Shown: piece after piece, positions 18,006 through 26,282 of the stretch
Layout of the letters: every line of letters begins with the position of its first letter
Position numbering within the stretch: the first letter of the stretch is position 1
Assembly (NCBI GenBank): GCA_003134785.1
Contig: PLCN01000019.1
Location: 186,001-250,000, forward strand
Direction: 5' to 3'
Length of the DNA stretch: 64,000 nucleotides
DNA from: Spartobacteria bacterium
GTDB taxonomy: Bacteria > Verrucomicrobiota > Verrucomicrobiia > Chthoniobacterales > UBA10450
Program-made: the position numbers and the translations under genes
The notes under the pieces: generated by a model
The model's database searches: none
Told to the model about the DNA's origin: nothing
What the model saw: only the letters and a program-made list of their open reading frames with translations

Positions 18006-18060
18006 CGGAGCGAGCTTACCGAGGGAGCAACAACGACGCAACAGAGCCCTTCTGGAATTC

Positions 18061-18124
18061 GACGTTGGACGTTGGACAACCCGCCCGCCGTAGCCTTGCG
18101 GAGGAGGGTTGGACGTTGGACGTT
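18061..18124. repeat. Heptamer repeat cluster (GTTGGAC units)
   Basis: Two short arrays of the heptamer GACGTTG/GTTGGAC (18061-18077 and 18108-18124) enclose about 30 bp of GC-rich sequence (CCGCCGTAGCC ... GGAGGAGGG). They lie in the gap between the divergent aldo/keto reductase and CbiX genes. The flanking text CTTCTGGAATTC resembles the complement of the segment after the gatA array (55988-56015), suggesting one repeat family. Confidence 0.75.
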
Positions 18125-18143
18125 TCTCCTCCTCGTGAATTCC

Positions 18144-18956
18144 ATGATCTCCCGCTCTAACAGTGCGCTTCTCATTGTCGGCCACGGTTCGACCGTGAAT
18201 CCGGACTCGAGCGCCCCGACTCTCAAGCACGCCGCCGAAATTCGACGCCGTGAAATCTTCGCCGATGTGGCGTGTTGCTTCTGGAAGGAAGAGCCAAGTC
18301 TGCGCGACGCGCTTCTCTTCTTCCGCGATGGGACGATCCCCGAAGTCTACGTCGTTCCAAATTTCATCAGCGAAGGTTACTTCACGCGAACGGTCATCCC
18401 CCGAGAACTGGAACTCACCGGACCAGAAACGCATCGAAGCAGCGGCCAGATCTGGAAATATTGCGAACCGGTGGGGAATCACCGAGGAATGACGGAGCTG
18501 TTGCTTCGACGCGCGCACGACGTGGCGCCGGAAATTTCCGAAGCAGAGACCAGCCTCTTGATTGTGGGACACGGCACCAGCTTGAACGATAACAGCGCCG
18601 CAGCGGCCAAGCATCAGGTGGAGAAAATACGCGCGCTCAACCGTTATGGCACCGTGCTGAACGTTTACCTGGAAGAGCCGCCGCTCGTCTCGGATTGGCT
18701 GAAGCTGACTGAGACGCGGAACGTGGTCATCGTTCCGTTTTTTATTTCCGACGGCTTGCATAGCGATGAAGACATTCCCGCGATGCTCGGGATCGACGCG
18801 GCGGACAGACGTTCTACGGGCGCGCCAAGCCAGCTTCACGGGCGTTCACTTTTTTATTCGACGGCGATCGGGACCGATCCGAAGTTTGCCGACGTGATTA
18901 TCGAACAAACGGAGACATTCCGGGCGCAAAGACTCGAGCCGCAATCGGCCTCGTAA
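18144..18956 (+). CDS. CbiX-type chelatase-like protein (two CbiX halves)
   Basis: A 270-residue protein with two copies of the CbiX/sirohydrochlorin chelatase fold. The first half has LLIVGHGSTVN at residue 8 and the second has LLIVGHGTSLNDNS near residue 140; the GHG His is the likely metal-inserting residue. Classic family members insert cobalt or iron into sirohydrochlorin, but no cobalamin or siroheme genes are nearby. The Deinococcus protein DR2241 couples CbiX to a Fe-S domain, and a predicted Fe-S gene lies two genes downstream. ATG 18144 gives a compact N-terminus; the frame is open upstream but crosses heptamer repeats. Confidence 0.75.
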   Translation: MISRSNSALLIVGHGSTVNPDSSAPTLKHAAEIRRREIFADVACCFWKEEPSLRDALLFFRDGTIPEVYVVPNFISEGYFTRTVIPRELELTGPETHRSSGQIWKYCEPVGNHRGMTELLLRRAHDVAPEISEAETSLLIVGHGTSLNDNSAAAAKHQVEKIRALNRYGTVLNVYLEEPPLVSDWLKLTETRNVVIVPFFISDGLHSDEDIPAMLGIDAADRRSTGAPSQLHGRSLFYSTAIGTDPKFADVIIEQTETFRAQRLEPQSAS

Positions 18957-18983
18957 TTTATGCACTCGCAGTTACGGTGAGAA

Positions 18984-19439
18984 ATGGAAGCGACCACCAA
19001 GGAGCTCCAGGAACTTGGCGCCTTTGTCTTGGCGGGGGCGCGCGGCCCTGAGCAATTGTGCGTCGTGGCAGAGATGATCCGCGCCGCGTGCGACTATCGC
19101 TGGGTCGGGATTTACAAGATCAAGCGCGGCGACTTTGTGATCGTGGCGAAAACCGGCAAGTGCCCGCCGGCGTATCCACGCTTTCCGATCACACAAGGGC
19201 TCGGGGGCGCGGCACTGGAGTCGAAGCAGTCGATCATGGTGGCGGACGTCCACAAGGATCCGCGATATTTGCCCACTTTCGGAAGCACGCAGTCGGAGAT
19301 CGTGGTGCCGGTGATTACGGAGGCGGAGAAGGTCGTCGGACTGATCGACGTGGAGAGTGAGAAGCTGAATGCGTTTACGGAAGCCGATCGGGATTTTCTC
19401 GAGCACGCAGCTTTTCTCATTTCGCGTGCATTGAAGTGA
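18984..19439 (+). CDS. GAF domain protein, fRMsr-like but lacking catalytic Cys
   Basis: A 151-residue single GAF domain, starting 27 bp after the CbiX gene. It resembles free methionine-(R)-sulfoxide reductase in size and in blocks such as YRWVGIYKI, FPITQGLGGAALESKQSIMV and EIVVPVITEAEKVVGLIDVES. However, the positions that hold the active-site Cys in fRMsr (the GVCG loop and the HIAC loop) read GLGG and YLPT here. It is therefore probably a ligand-sensing or structural GAF protein rather than an active reductase. It overlaps the next gene by four bases (GTGA), so the pair is co-translated. Confidence 0.75.
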   Translation: MEATTKELQELGAFVLAGARGPEQLCVVAEMIRAACDYRWVGIYKIKRGDFVIVAKTGKCPPAYPRFPITQGLGGAALESKQSIMVADVHKDPRYLPTFGSTQSEIVVPVITEAEKVVGLIDVESEKLNAFTEADRDFLEHAAFLISRALK

Positions 19440-20104
19440 ACGGCCTCGCGCAGAAAATCGCGCTGGCAAAATGGATGGTCGCGGGTCTTCGGCGAATCGG
19501 GCAGATTTCGATCACAGTGAGAAAAGACGGGGCTTTCTCCCTGACTCACCGCGAAGATACAGCGCGAGATGACTTCACGGCGTATTCGGCGGTGGAGGAT
19601 GCAGCCGAGATCGCTCGCTTCGATGACGCCGGAAAATATCGGCCGTTGAAAACGGCCCCGAATCTGCGCCATGGATGGCAGTTGATGATCGGCGACCTGT
19701 CTGGCCTGCGCCTCGCGCTCGATCTTTTTTACCCGGGGCGACTCGCCGCGTTTCTTGCGGAGGAAAATGGACTCTTGGAAACGACACCGTTGCGCGAGAG
19801 CCTTGAGCGCCAGTCAGGCATGTATCGAGCGGCCGCAAAGATTCGCGATGAAGAAGCGGATAAGCTGGTGGGCAATTTTTGCCGGTCGGATGGCGGGTGC
19901 TTGCGCACGATTCTTTGGAAACGGGATGGGGAGGGAGCGATCGCGTCAACGCAGTTGCCGCCTGAGAAATTTGATCCGCAGCATGATCAGACTGGTTTGG
20001 CCGAGGCCGTAGTCCCGTTGCTTTGCCAGGAAGCTTGCAACCTACTCGTGGCCGAAGCGCGCAAGATGGTGAAATCGGAGGGCGTCGCGTCCCCGGCGGA
20101 ATAA
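19436..20104 (+). CDS. Predicted Fe-S protein, DR2241 C-terminal-like
   Basis: A 222-residue protein starting at a GTG that overlaps the GAF stop. Four cysteines form a C-x5-C (FCRSDGGCLR, near residue 148) and a C-x3-C (LCQEACNLL, near residue 197), spaced as in Fe-S binding sites. The first half (RKDGAFSLTHREDTA, FDDAGKYRPLKTAPNLRHGW) resembles the stabilising domain next to the 4Fe-4S domain in Deinococcus DR2241. The match is from memory of the family and its CbiX association, not from a search. The operon order CbiX, GAF, this gene, amidohydrolase supports a shared function. Confidence 0.55.
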   Translation: MNGLAQKIALAKWMVAGLRRIGQISITVRKDGAFSLTHREDTARDDFTAYSAVEDAAEIARFDDAGKYRPLKTAPNLRHGWQLMIGDLSGLRLALDLFYPGRLAAFLAEENGLLETTPLRESLERQSGMYRAAAKIRDEEADKLVGNFCRSDGGCLRTILWKRDGEGAIASTQLPPEKFDPQHDQTGLAEAVVPLLCQEACNLLVAEARKMVKSEGVASPAE

Positions 20105-20135
20105 TGGGACAGGACGGAACGTGTCCCTCCAATTT

Positions 20136-21341
20136 ATGATCATTCGTTCCCGCTATATCGTCCCGATGGACGGAGCGCCGATCGAGGATGGGGCGGTCGC
20201 GGTCGCGGGAAACCGAATTGTGAGCGTGGGACGGTTCGAAGATGTCAAAGCCCCGCGCGATGCTGAGGTCCTGGATCTGGGCGACCAGATTTTGCTGCCC
20301 GGATTGATCAATGCGCATTGCCATCTCGATTACACCATGCTGCGCGGCAAGATTCCGCCATCGTATTCCTTCTCGGAATGGATTCGCGCGATCAATGCTG
20401 AAAAGGCAACGCTGACGGCGAAGGATTACGTCGAATCGATTAAGGAAGGCTTTGCCGAGGCGCAAAACTTTGGGACGACGACAATCGTCAACCTGACCGC
20501 GTTCCCGGAACTGATCTCGGAGATCGAAGAGCCAATCCGGACTTGGTGGTTCGGGGAATTAATCGATGTTCGAAATCCGGAACAACCGGAAAGAATCGTC
20601 GACCTTGCAATTCACTCGCTAAAGTCCGCGAGGCATTGGGGCCTGGCGCCGCATGCGCCGTTCACGTCCTCGGCCCGTTTGTATGCGCGGTGTGAAGAGA
20701 TTGCCCGGCATGAAAAAGTCCTGCTGACGACCCATCTGGCGGAATCGCGCGAGGAGATGCAGATGTTCCGCCAGGCAGACGGGCCGGCCTTCCATTTCTT
20801 GAAAAACATCGGACGCCCGATGGATGATTGTGGAGGCAAGAGCCCGCTTGAATACCTGATTCAAGCGGCGGTCCTAGATGAGAATTGGATCGTCGCTCAC
20901 TTGAATGAACTCACCGAAGGCGACTTCGACCTCCTGGCGCGCGCCCGGAAATTTCACGTCGTGCATTGTCCGCGGAGTCACACATTTTTCGGGCATGCAC
21001 CATTCGCGCTGAAGAAACTGCGCGCGCTCGGTTTCAACATCTGCCTCGGGACTGACAGTCTGGCGAGCAACTCGAGTCTGAGTCTTTTTTCTGAAATGCG
21101 GGAACTACTGCGCAAGGAGCCGTGGATTTCACCGTGCGAAATTCTGGAGATGGCAACGGTGAACGCAGCGCGCGCCTTGGGGCAGGCGCATTCACTTGGA
21201 AAAATCCGCGCCGGATTCAGCGCGGATTTAGTCGCCATTCCTGTCGTGCCATCGGGAAGGGATTTGGTCGATGCCATCGTCGCATTCGAGGGAAAGATCC
21301 CCTGGATGATGGTGAAGGGCGAGACATCAAGCCCTCGTTAG
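20136..21341 (+). CDS. Amidohydrolase (MTA/SAH deaminase or chlorohydrolase type)
   Basis: A 401-residue metal-dependent hydrolase with a (beta/alpha)8 barrel. The metal ligands are visible: HxH in PGLINAHCHLDYT (near residue 62), His in LAPHAPFTSSARLY, His in LLTTHLAESREEM and Asp in LGTDSLASNSSLSLFSEM. This set is typical of the cytosine deaminase, TrzN/AtzB and MTA/SAH deaminase group, but the exact substrate cannot be told. GTG 20121 is an alternative start; ATG 20136 (MIIRSRYIVPMDG) fits the family. It follows the Fe-S protein gene by about 30 bp and probably belongs to the same operon. Confidence 0.85.
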   Translation: MIIRSRYIVPMDGAPIEDGAVAVAGNRIVSVGRFEDVKAPRDAEVLDLGDQILLPGLINAHCHLDYTMLRGKIPPSYSFSEWIRAINAEKATLTAKDYVESIKEGFAEAQNFGTTTIVNLTAFPELISEIEEPIRTWWFGELIDVRNPEQPERIVDLAIHSLKSARHWGLAPHAPFTSSARLYARCEEIARHEKVLLTTHLAESREEMQMFRQADGPAFHFLKNIGRPMDDCGGKSPLEYLIQAAVLDENWIVAHLNELTEGDFDLLARARKFHVVHCPRSHTFFGHAPFALKKLRALGFNICLGTDSLASNSSLSLFSEMRELLRKEPWISPCEILEMATVNAARALGQAHSLGKIRAGFSADLVAIPVVPSGRDLVDAIVAFEGKIPWMMVKGETSSPR

Positions 21342-21397
21342 GATTCTCGTTTTTGCTTTCCTTTTCTCAATTGTGAAATACTCTCCGCCCTGCGACT

Positions 21398-22768
21398 ATG
21401 GCTAAGATCATCATTATAGACGACGAGCCCGCAATGGTGGAGGTTATCGTGACGCTCTGCCGGGAAAAAGGGCATCAGGTTTTCCCCTTCAATTCCGCAC
21501 CGAAAGCGATAGAGCAACTCGACACCATCGCGCCGCAGGTGGTCATCGCAGACATCAAAATGGAGACAATGACGGGCTTCGACGTGCTCCGGCACGTTCG
21601 CGAGCACCACCGCCAGACCGCGGTCATTTTGATCACGGCCTACGCGTCGGTCGAAACCGCAGTCGAGGCGATGAAGATGGGCGCGTACGATTACGTGACG
21701 AAGCCATTTAAGATCGACGAACTGCAAATGACGGTGCAGCGGGCGCTCGATTACCAGGCGGCCTTGCGCGAGAACGTTTATCTCCGCAAGGAACTAAAAA
21801 ATCGCTATCGCTTCGAAAACATCATCGGCACGAGCCGAAAAATGCAGCTGGTCTACAACCTGATCAATAAAGTCGCCGACACCGACAGCACGGTTTTGAT
21901 CCAGGGCGAAAGCGGAACCGGCAAGGAACTCGTGGCGCGCGGCTTGCATTTCAACAGCAACCGGCAGCATCATCCCTTCGTCGCAATCAATTGCAGCGCG
22001 CTGCCGGAAAATTTACTCGAGTCGGAATTGTTCGGGCACAAGAAGGGGTCGTTCACCGGCGCGGTTGCGGACAAGCGCGGACTCTTCGAGGAGGCGAACC
22101 TCGGCACGATCTTTCTCGACGAAGTCAACTCGATGGCACCGCCGTTGCAGACCAAGCTTCTCCGAGTTCTCCAGGAACGCGAAGTTCGGCGCGTCGGCGA
22201 CAACAAAAGCATTCCCGTAAATGTTCGCGTCGTCGGCGCAACCAACGAGGTCCTCCAAGGCAAGATGAAGGACGGATCATTCCGCGAGGATCTTTATTAT
22301 CGGCTCGCGGTTATTCCCGTGGAGATCCCGCCGTTGCGCGAGCGGCTCGAAGATGTGCCGTTGCTGGTGAACCATTTTTTGCAAAAGCAGGCCAGCGCTT
22401 CCGGCGGTGAGCCGAAGAAGATCGATCCGCAAGCGGTCGATATTCTCTGCCACTACGATTATCCCGGCAATGTGCGCGAACTCGAGAATGCGATCGAGCG
22501 CGCCTGCGCCCTGTGCGAAGAGGACATGATTTTGCCGAGCGATCTCCCGCCGCAAATCGTGGCGGCGGCCCAAGGCGAAAAAGCCGAGCAGGCGATCGCT
22601 GCGATGCCGGTGGGTCAAACGCTCGACGAATTCATTCAGCAACAAGAGCGCGGATACATCGACGCGACGCTCAACCATTGCGGTGGTTCGCGCGAAAAAG
22701 CCGCGAGCATGCTCGGCATCAGCATGGCGACGCTTTATCGGAAAGTGGAACCCAAGAGCAAGAAGTAG
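21398..22768 (+). CDS. Sigma-54-dependent response regulator (NtrC/AtoC type)
   Basis: A 456-residue three-domain transcription activator. The receiver domain (residues 1-120) has the acidic pair in IIIDDEP, the phospho-accepting Asp in VVIADIKM and Lys in VTKPFK. The AAA+ domain (residues 140-375) has Walker A GESGTGKEL, GSFTGA (a variant of the sigma-54-contacting GAFTGA loop) and Walker B GTIFLDEV. A Fis-type helix-turn-helix is at the C-terminus (GGSREKAASMLGISMATLYRKV). It would activate RNA polymerase bearing RpoN, whose gene is 1.6 kb downstream. No sensor kinase is visible in the window, so its signal is unknown. Confidence 0.93.
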   Translation: MAKIIIIDDEPAMVEVIVTLCREKGHQVFPFNSAPKAIEQLDTIAPQVVIADIKMETMTGFDVLRHVREHHRQTAVILITAYASVETAVEAMKMGAYDYVTKPFKIDELQMTVQRALDYQAALRENVYLRKELKNRYRFENIIGTSRKMQLVYNLINKVADTDSTVLIQGESGTGKELVARGLHFNSNRQHHPFVAINCSALPENLLESELFGHKKGSFTGAVADKRGLFEEANLGTIFLDEVNSMAPPLQTKLLRVLQEREVRRVGDNKSIPVNVRVVGATNEVLQGKMKDGSFREDLYYRLAVIPVEIPPLRERLEDVPLLVNHFLQKQASASGGEPKKIDPQAVDILCHYDYPGNVRELENAIERACALCEEDMILPSDLPPQIVAAAQGEKAEQAIAAMPVGQTLDEFIQQQERGYIDATLNHCGGSREKAASMLGISMATLYRKVEPKSKK

Positions 22769-22852
22769 CCGCTTCTTCCTTCCACTCGGAGGAACGTGCT
22801 TCCCCACGTCCCACTTCTTGCCTCCGGCGTCGAACTCTGGAAGGATCGGCGA

Positions 22853-23713
22853 ATGGATTCCGGATTCGACATCTGGCCACCAATTAGGCGTGTCTCGATT
22901 GCCTTGTTCAATTTTTCCGTCGGCTGTTTGATTGCCTCCACTCTCTGCGCCACCGAGCCATCAGCACCGACTACGCGTGAAATGGAGCGCATCAATTGGA
23001 TGGAATTTCGCGAATGGATTCCGGCCAGGATCAACACCGTCCTCCTGCCGCTCGGCACCATCGAACCGCATGGCGTGACCGCGAACGGCGCCGACATTCT
23101 GGCGCCCGTCGCCATTGCCAAAGAGATCGCGCCCAGAGTAAATGCGATGATCGCGCCCGCCATTCCGTATGGATTCACCGGCGTGATGGATGCGTATCCC
23201 GGCGCCTTCACGATTCCCGAAGATGCTTACCGCGCCTATGTCCGAGCTGTCCTCGTCGGATTGGCGAAAAACAAATTCAAAAACATCATCCTGATTAATG
23301 GGCACGGCGGCGGACAGACCTCCATCCTGACCGCGCTGGCCCAGGAGGTCGGCCGCGAAACCAGCACGCGTATCCTCGTGGTGAATTGGTGGTCCTATTG
23401 CACCGACGTAACCATCGAGGTCTTCGGCGAAGATGGAGGCCACGCGGCCGAGAACGAGAACGCCTTCATCATGGCGATCGATCCGTCACTGGTTCATCGC
23501 GAGCGTTACAATCAGGACATGGTGACGGCGAATCCTTCACCCGGCACCTGGAGCGCATACCCGAACCCATCCAGCATTACGCTTTACAAGGAAGGACAGG
23601 GCTATCCGAAATTCGATCTCGCGAAAGCGAAAACCTATTTCGCCAAGGTGAACGAGAAGCTGACGAAATTGATTCAGGAGACGATCCGCAAGTGGGATCT
23701 GGCCGGCCTTTGA
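22853..23713 (+). CDS. Creatininase-family hydrolase with signal peptide
   Basis: A 286-residue protein of the creatinine amidohydrolase/MftE superfamily. Metal-site motifs are VLLPLGTIEPHGVTANGAD near residue 66, INGHGGGQTS near residue 145 and GEDGGHAAENENAF near residue 200. Unlike the usual cytoplasmic members, it starts with a basic region and hydrophobic stretch (RRVSIALF ... IASTLCATEP) that reads as a cleavable signal peptide, so it is probably exported. ATG 22853 was chosen over the upstream ATG at 22796 because the signal sequence follows it. Substrate unknown. Confidence 0.82.
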   Translation: MDSGFDIWPPIRRVSIALFNFSVGCLIASTLCATEPSAPTTREMERINWMEFREWIPARINTVLLPLGTIEPHGVTANGADILAPVAIAKEIAPRVNAMIAPAIPYGFTGVMDAYPGAFTIPEDAYRAYVRAVLVGLAKNKFKNIILINGHGGGQTSILTALAQEVGRETSTRILVVNWWSYCTDVTIEVFGEDGGHAAENENAFIMAIDPSLVHRERYNQDMVTANPSPGTWSAYPNPSSITLYKEGQGYPKFDLAKAKTYFAKVNEKLTKLIQETIRKWDLAGL

Positions 23714-23734
23714 CCAAAGCCTCACTGCCGAACG

Positions 23735-24019
23735 TTAACTCCGTTTCGTGTAAATCTTGATTTCGTTGGCGGCTTTTTCCAGCGCATCCAACTGCTCCAG
23801 AGTCGCCGCTTGTTTCCGAAGCGTCTCCTCATTCGCCGCCTTCATCTCCTGCAACAGTTTCATTGCGGCCTGGAGCGAACCGTCGTCGGGCGTAGCCGGC
23901 GCCGGTGCCTTTGACGTCGTCGGCGTCATGGCCGGAACAATTACGGGCATCGGCGACTGCGCCGACACCACGCCGCCCAAGGCGACGAGCACGAGGAAAG
24001 ACAAAGTTGCGGCGCGCAT
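23735..24019 (-). CDS. Small secreted coiled-coil protein of unknown function
   Basis: A 94-residue protein: signal peptide (cleavage likely after VVSA), a Pro/Thr/Ala-rich linker, then about 45 residues of predicted amphipathic helix with heptad-like leucines (AAMKLLQEMKAANEETL ... EQLDALEKAANEI). I do not recognise the family. It begins one base after the stop of the next gene upstream, which encodes a similar small protein, so they form a two-gene operon. The start at ATG 24019 removes an unlikely 12-residue upstream extension. Confidence 0.65.
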   Translation of the reverse strand: MRAATLSFLVLVALGGVVSAQSPMPVIVPAMTPTTSKAPAPATPDDGSLQAAMKLLQEMKAANEETLRKQAATLEQLDALEKAANEIKIYTKRS

Positions 24020-24020
24020 C

Positions 24021-24254
24021 TTATCGGCCTCCCCGGCTGGAATAAATTCGTGCAACTCGAATTGCCTCCGCCACCAGGGCTAGCTTCTCGTCAATCTTCG
24101 CCTGGTTTTCCGCGATCAGGGCCTGTTGGCCCTGCACTTCCTTAATAAGGACGAGAACTTGCGCCGGCGCTTGGCGCGCGTCCGGGGCCTCCGCCGCGAG
24201 GCCGCTGGCGAGCAACCCCAACGAAAGAGTGACAATGAGAGCTAGGGATTTCAT
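24021..24254 (-). CDS. Small secreted helical protein, partner of the preceding gene
   Basis: A 77-residue protein with a signal peptide (MKSLALIV to about residue 21, cleavage after LAA) followed by one helix (AQVLVLIKEVQGQQALIAEN ... LALVAEAIRVARIY). It is the same design as the next gene in the operon but is not clearly homologous. Both would sit in the periplasm and might pair through their helices. It is transcribed away from rpoN, which starts about 130 bp away on the other strand. Confidence 0.6.
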   Translation of the reverse strand: MKSLALIVTLSLGLLASGLAAEAPDARQAPAQVLVLIKEVQGQQALIAENQAKIDEKLALVAEAIRVARIYSSRGGR

Positions 24255-24381
24255 AGTTGAAAATCGATTCGCCTCTGTGGAGAGCAAGTCGTATTCCCAC
24301 CGAATTTCGCGCATGTCGCGAGGGCACGCGGCGCGGTAATTGCTTGCCTTTAGCCCACTTTACCGCGTAGCCTCCGTAACC

Positions 24382-25803
24382 ATGGCCGGCCCCGGGATGC
24401 ACCAATCGCAGAACCTCTCGCTTCAGCAGGTCCTTGCGCCCCAGCTCCAGCAAAGTCTGCTTATTCTTCAGGCGCCGCTGCTCGAGCTCCGGAATCTCGT
24501 CCAGCAGGAAATGGAAACCAACCCAGTCCTGGAAGAACTCGCGACCGAACCGAACGCGGACGGCACGGAAGAACCGCCTACACCAACGGCGGACGAGGAG
24601 TTCAAAGCCGAGTTTGATCAGCTCGCGAAGCTGGATGACGAGTGGCGCGATTACATGGCGCAATCGGGGAGCTACACCGCTCGTTCGCAGGACGAAGACG
24701 AAAAGCGCCAGTTCTTCTTCGATTCGATTGCGACCCAGGAAACGCTGCAACAACATCTCATGGGCCAGCTCAACCAGGCGCCGCTTGATGCCGACGATCG
24801 GAAAACGGCGGAGCTGATCATCGGCAACATTGATGACAACGGATTCCTCCAGGTCACGCCCGAGGACATGTCGCTCAATACCGGCATCGCGCAGGAGGAT
24901 TTCGAGACGATGTTGTTGCTCATCCAAAGTTTTTATCCGCCCGGCGTCGGCGCGCGCGACCTGCGCGAGTGCCTGCTCATCCAGCTCAAGCGCGAGGGAA
25001 AAGGAAACAGCCTGGAATACAAAATCATCCAGGACCACATGCAGGACCTGGGCAAGCGGCGCTTCCCGGAAATTGCGCGCCGCATGGGCATCAGCGTCGA
25101 GCAAATCCAGAAGTGCGCGAACAACATCGCGTCACTCGATCCACGACCCGGCCAGATTTTCGCAGCCGCGCCACAAAATTACGTGCTGCCAGATGTGACC
25201 GTCGAGAAGATCGACGGCGAATACCAAGTCATCCTGAACGGCGAACAAATCCCGCACCTGCGCATCAGCAACACTTACAAGGACATCATGTCGCAGGATG
25301 GCAACGGCAGTGAGGTGAAGGATTACATCCGGGACAAAATCCGCAGCGGCAAATTCCTGATCAAATCAATCCATCAGCGGCAGCAAACGATTTCGAACAT
25401 CGCGCACCAGATTGTCCTGCGGCAAAAGGAGTTTCTCGATCACGGCACCGCGCATCTGAAACCGATGACCATGGTGCAAATCGCCGATATCGTCGGAGTG
25501 CATGAGACGACCGTGAGTCGCGCCATCTCCGGAAAATACATGTCCACGCCTCAGGGCGTTTTCGAGATGAAATATTTTTTCACGCCCGGCTATCAAACCT
25601 CCAGCGGCGAATCGATGAGCAACACCAGCGTGAAAGAAGCCATCATGGACCTGGTCAAAGACGAGGATTCTGGCTCACCCTTGAGCGATAAAGAGATTGT
25701 CGAAATCCTGAGCGACCGCGGCATTCCCATCGCCCGCCGCACCGTGGCGAAATACCGGACCGAACTGAATATTCTGCCAAGCAACATGCGGCGGAAATAC
25801 TAA
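24382..25803 (+). CDS. rpoN: RNA polymerase sigma-54 factor
   Basis: A 473-residue RpoN. The N-terminal glutamine-rich activator-interacting region I (QNLSLQQVLAPQLQQSLLILQAPLLEL, here read in pieces) is followed by an acidic linker. Next come the core-binding domain, the helix-turn-helix with HETTVSRAISGKYM, and the RpoN box ARRTVAKYR near the C-terminus that reads the -24 promoter element. ATG 24382 or the Met five codons later could be the start. With the NtrC-type regulator upstream, the window carries both halves of a sigma-54 system. Confidence 0.96.
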   Translation: MAGPGMHQSQNLSLQQVLAPQLQQSLLILQAPLLELRNLVQQEMETNPVLEELATEPNADGTEEPPTPTADEEFKAEFDQLAKLDDEWRDYMAQSGSYTARSQDEDEKRQFFFDSIATQETLQQHLMGQLNQAPLDADDRKTAELIIGNIDDNGFLQVTPEDMSLNTGIAQEDFETMLLLIQSFYPPGVGARDLRECLLIQLKREGKGNSLEYKIIQDHMQDLGKRRFPEIARRMGISVEQIQKCANNIASLDPRPGQIFAAAPQNYVLPDVTVEKIDGEYQVILNGEQIPHLRISNTYKDIMSQDGNGSEVKDYIRDKIRSGKFLIKSIHQRQQTISNIAHQIVLRQKEFLDHGTAHLKPMTMVQIADIVGVHETTVSRAISGKYMSTPQGVFEMKYFFTPGYQTSSGESMSNTSVKEAIMDLVKDEDSGSPLSDKEIVEILSDRGIPIARRTVAKYRTELNILPSNMRRKY

Positions 25804-25838
25804 GCATTTTGGATTTTAGATTTCCGATTTTGGATTGA
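25804..25838. repeat. Heptamer array after rpoN (GGATTTT-like units)
   Basis: Five 7-bp units: GCATTTT, GGATTTT, AGATTTC, CGATTTT and GGATTGA, immediately after the rpoN stop codon. The units are degenerate but the 7-bp period is clear. Confidence 0.75.
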
Positions 25839-25860
25839 AAGCGGCCGCTGCTGTCCCAAT

Positions 25861-25888
25861 CCGCGTTTCATCCGTGTCTATTTGTGGC
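25861..25888. repeat. Family F half-element
   Basis: A single arm, CGTTTCATCCGTGTC then TATTTGTGGC, related to the inverted repeats flanking the GxxExxY gene (44041 and 44473) and to the empty pair at 46218. No opposite arm is visible nearby. It lies just upstream of the DciA-like gene. Confidence 0.65.
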
Positions 25889-25903
25889 TAAAATTTTCTC
25901 CTC

Positions 25904-26263
25904 ATGAACTCCAACCTCCGCGCCGCCGTCATTGCCGAGTGGCGCGGACTCCCCGCAAACAAAACGCGACCCGATCGCTGGCAGGCTCCGGCAGATCTCC
26001 TTCCGAAGCTCATGCAGCAGCTCGGGTTGAGCGAGCGTTTGCGCGAAAGCGAAGTTATCGATGCCTGGAAGACAATCGTCGGGGAATTTATCGCCGCGCA
26101 TTCCTGCCCGGTGAGCCTGCGCGCCGGAGTTCTTTCTGTGCGCGTCCTGCAACCGGCTTTGCATTACCAATTCGAGCAAATCTCCAAGGCTGAGATTTTG
26201 CGCAAGCTGAAGCAACGCTTCGGCGCGAAGATCATTCGCGAAATTCGATTCCGCGTTGGCTGA
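25904..26263 (+). CDS. DUF721 / DciA-like protein
   Basis: A 119-residue protein of the DUF721 family. Members related to DciA help load the replicative helicase DnaB in bacteria without DnaC. The conserved block is seen: a helix leading to VIDAWKTIVGEFIAAHS with the family Trp, followed by the KH-like strand-helix region LRAGVLSVRVLQPALHYQFEQ. A role in replication is inferred from the family. It is followed by the MOSC gene with a 19-bp gap. Confidence 0.75.
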   Translation: MNSNLRAAVIAEWRGLPANKTRPDRWQAPADLLPKLMQQLGLSERLRESEVIDAWKTIVGEFIAAHSCPVSLRAGVLSVRVLQPALHYQFEQISKAEILRKLKQRFGAKIIREIRFRVG

Positions 26264-26282
26264 CTTTTTCGCCCTCGATCCC

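Noticed and set aside
18006-18839. Upstream extension of the aldo/keto reductase frame (another 278 codons)
   Set aside because: It is antisense to the CbiX-like gene, which carries two GHG motifs, and the extension has no homology. It also crosses heptamer repeats.
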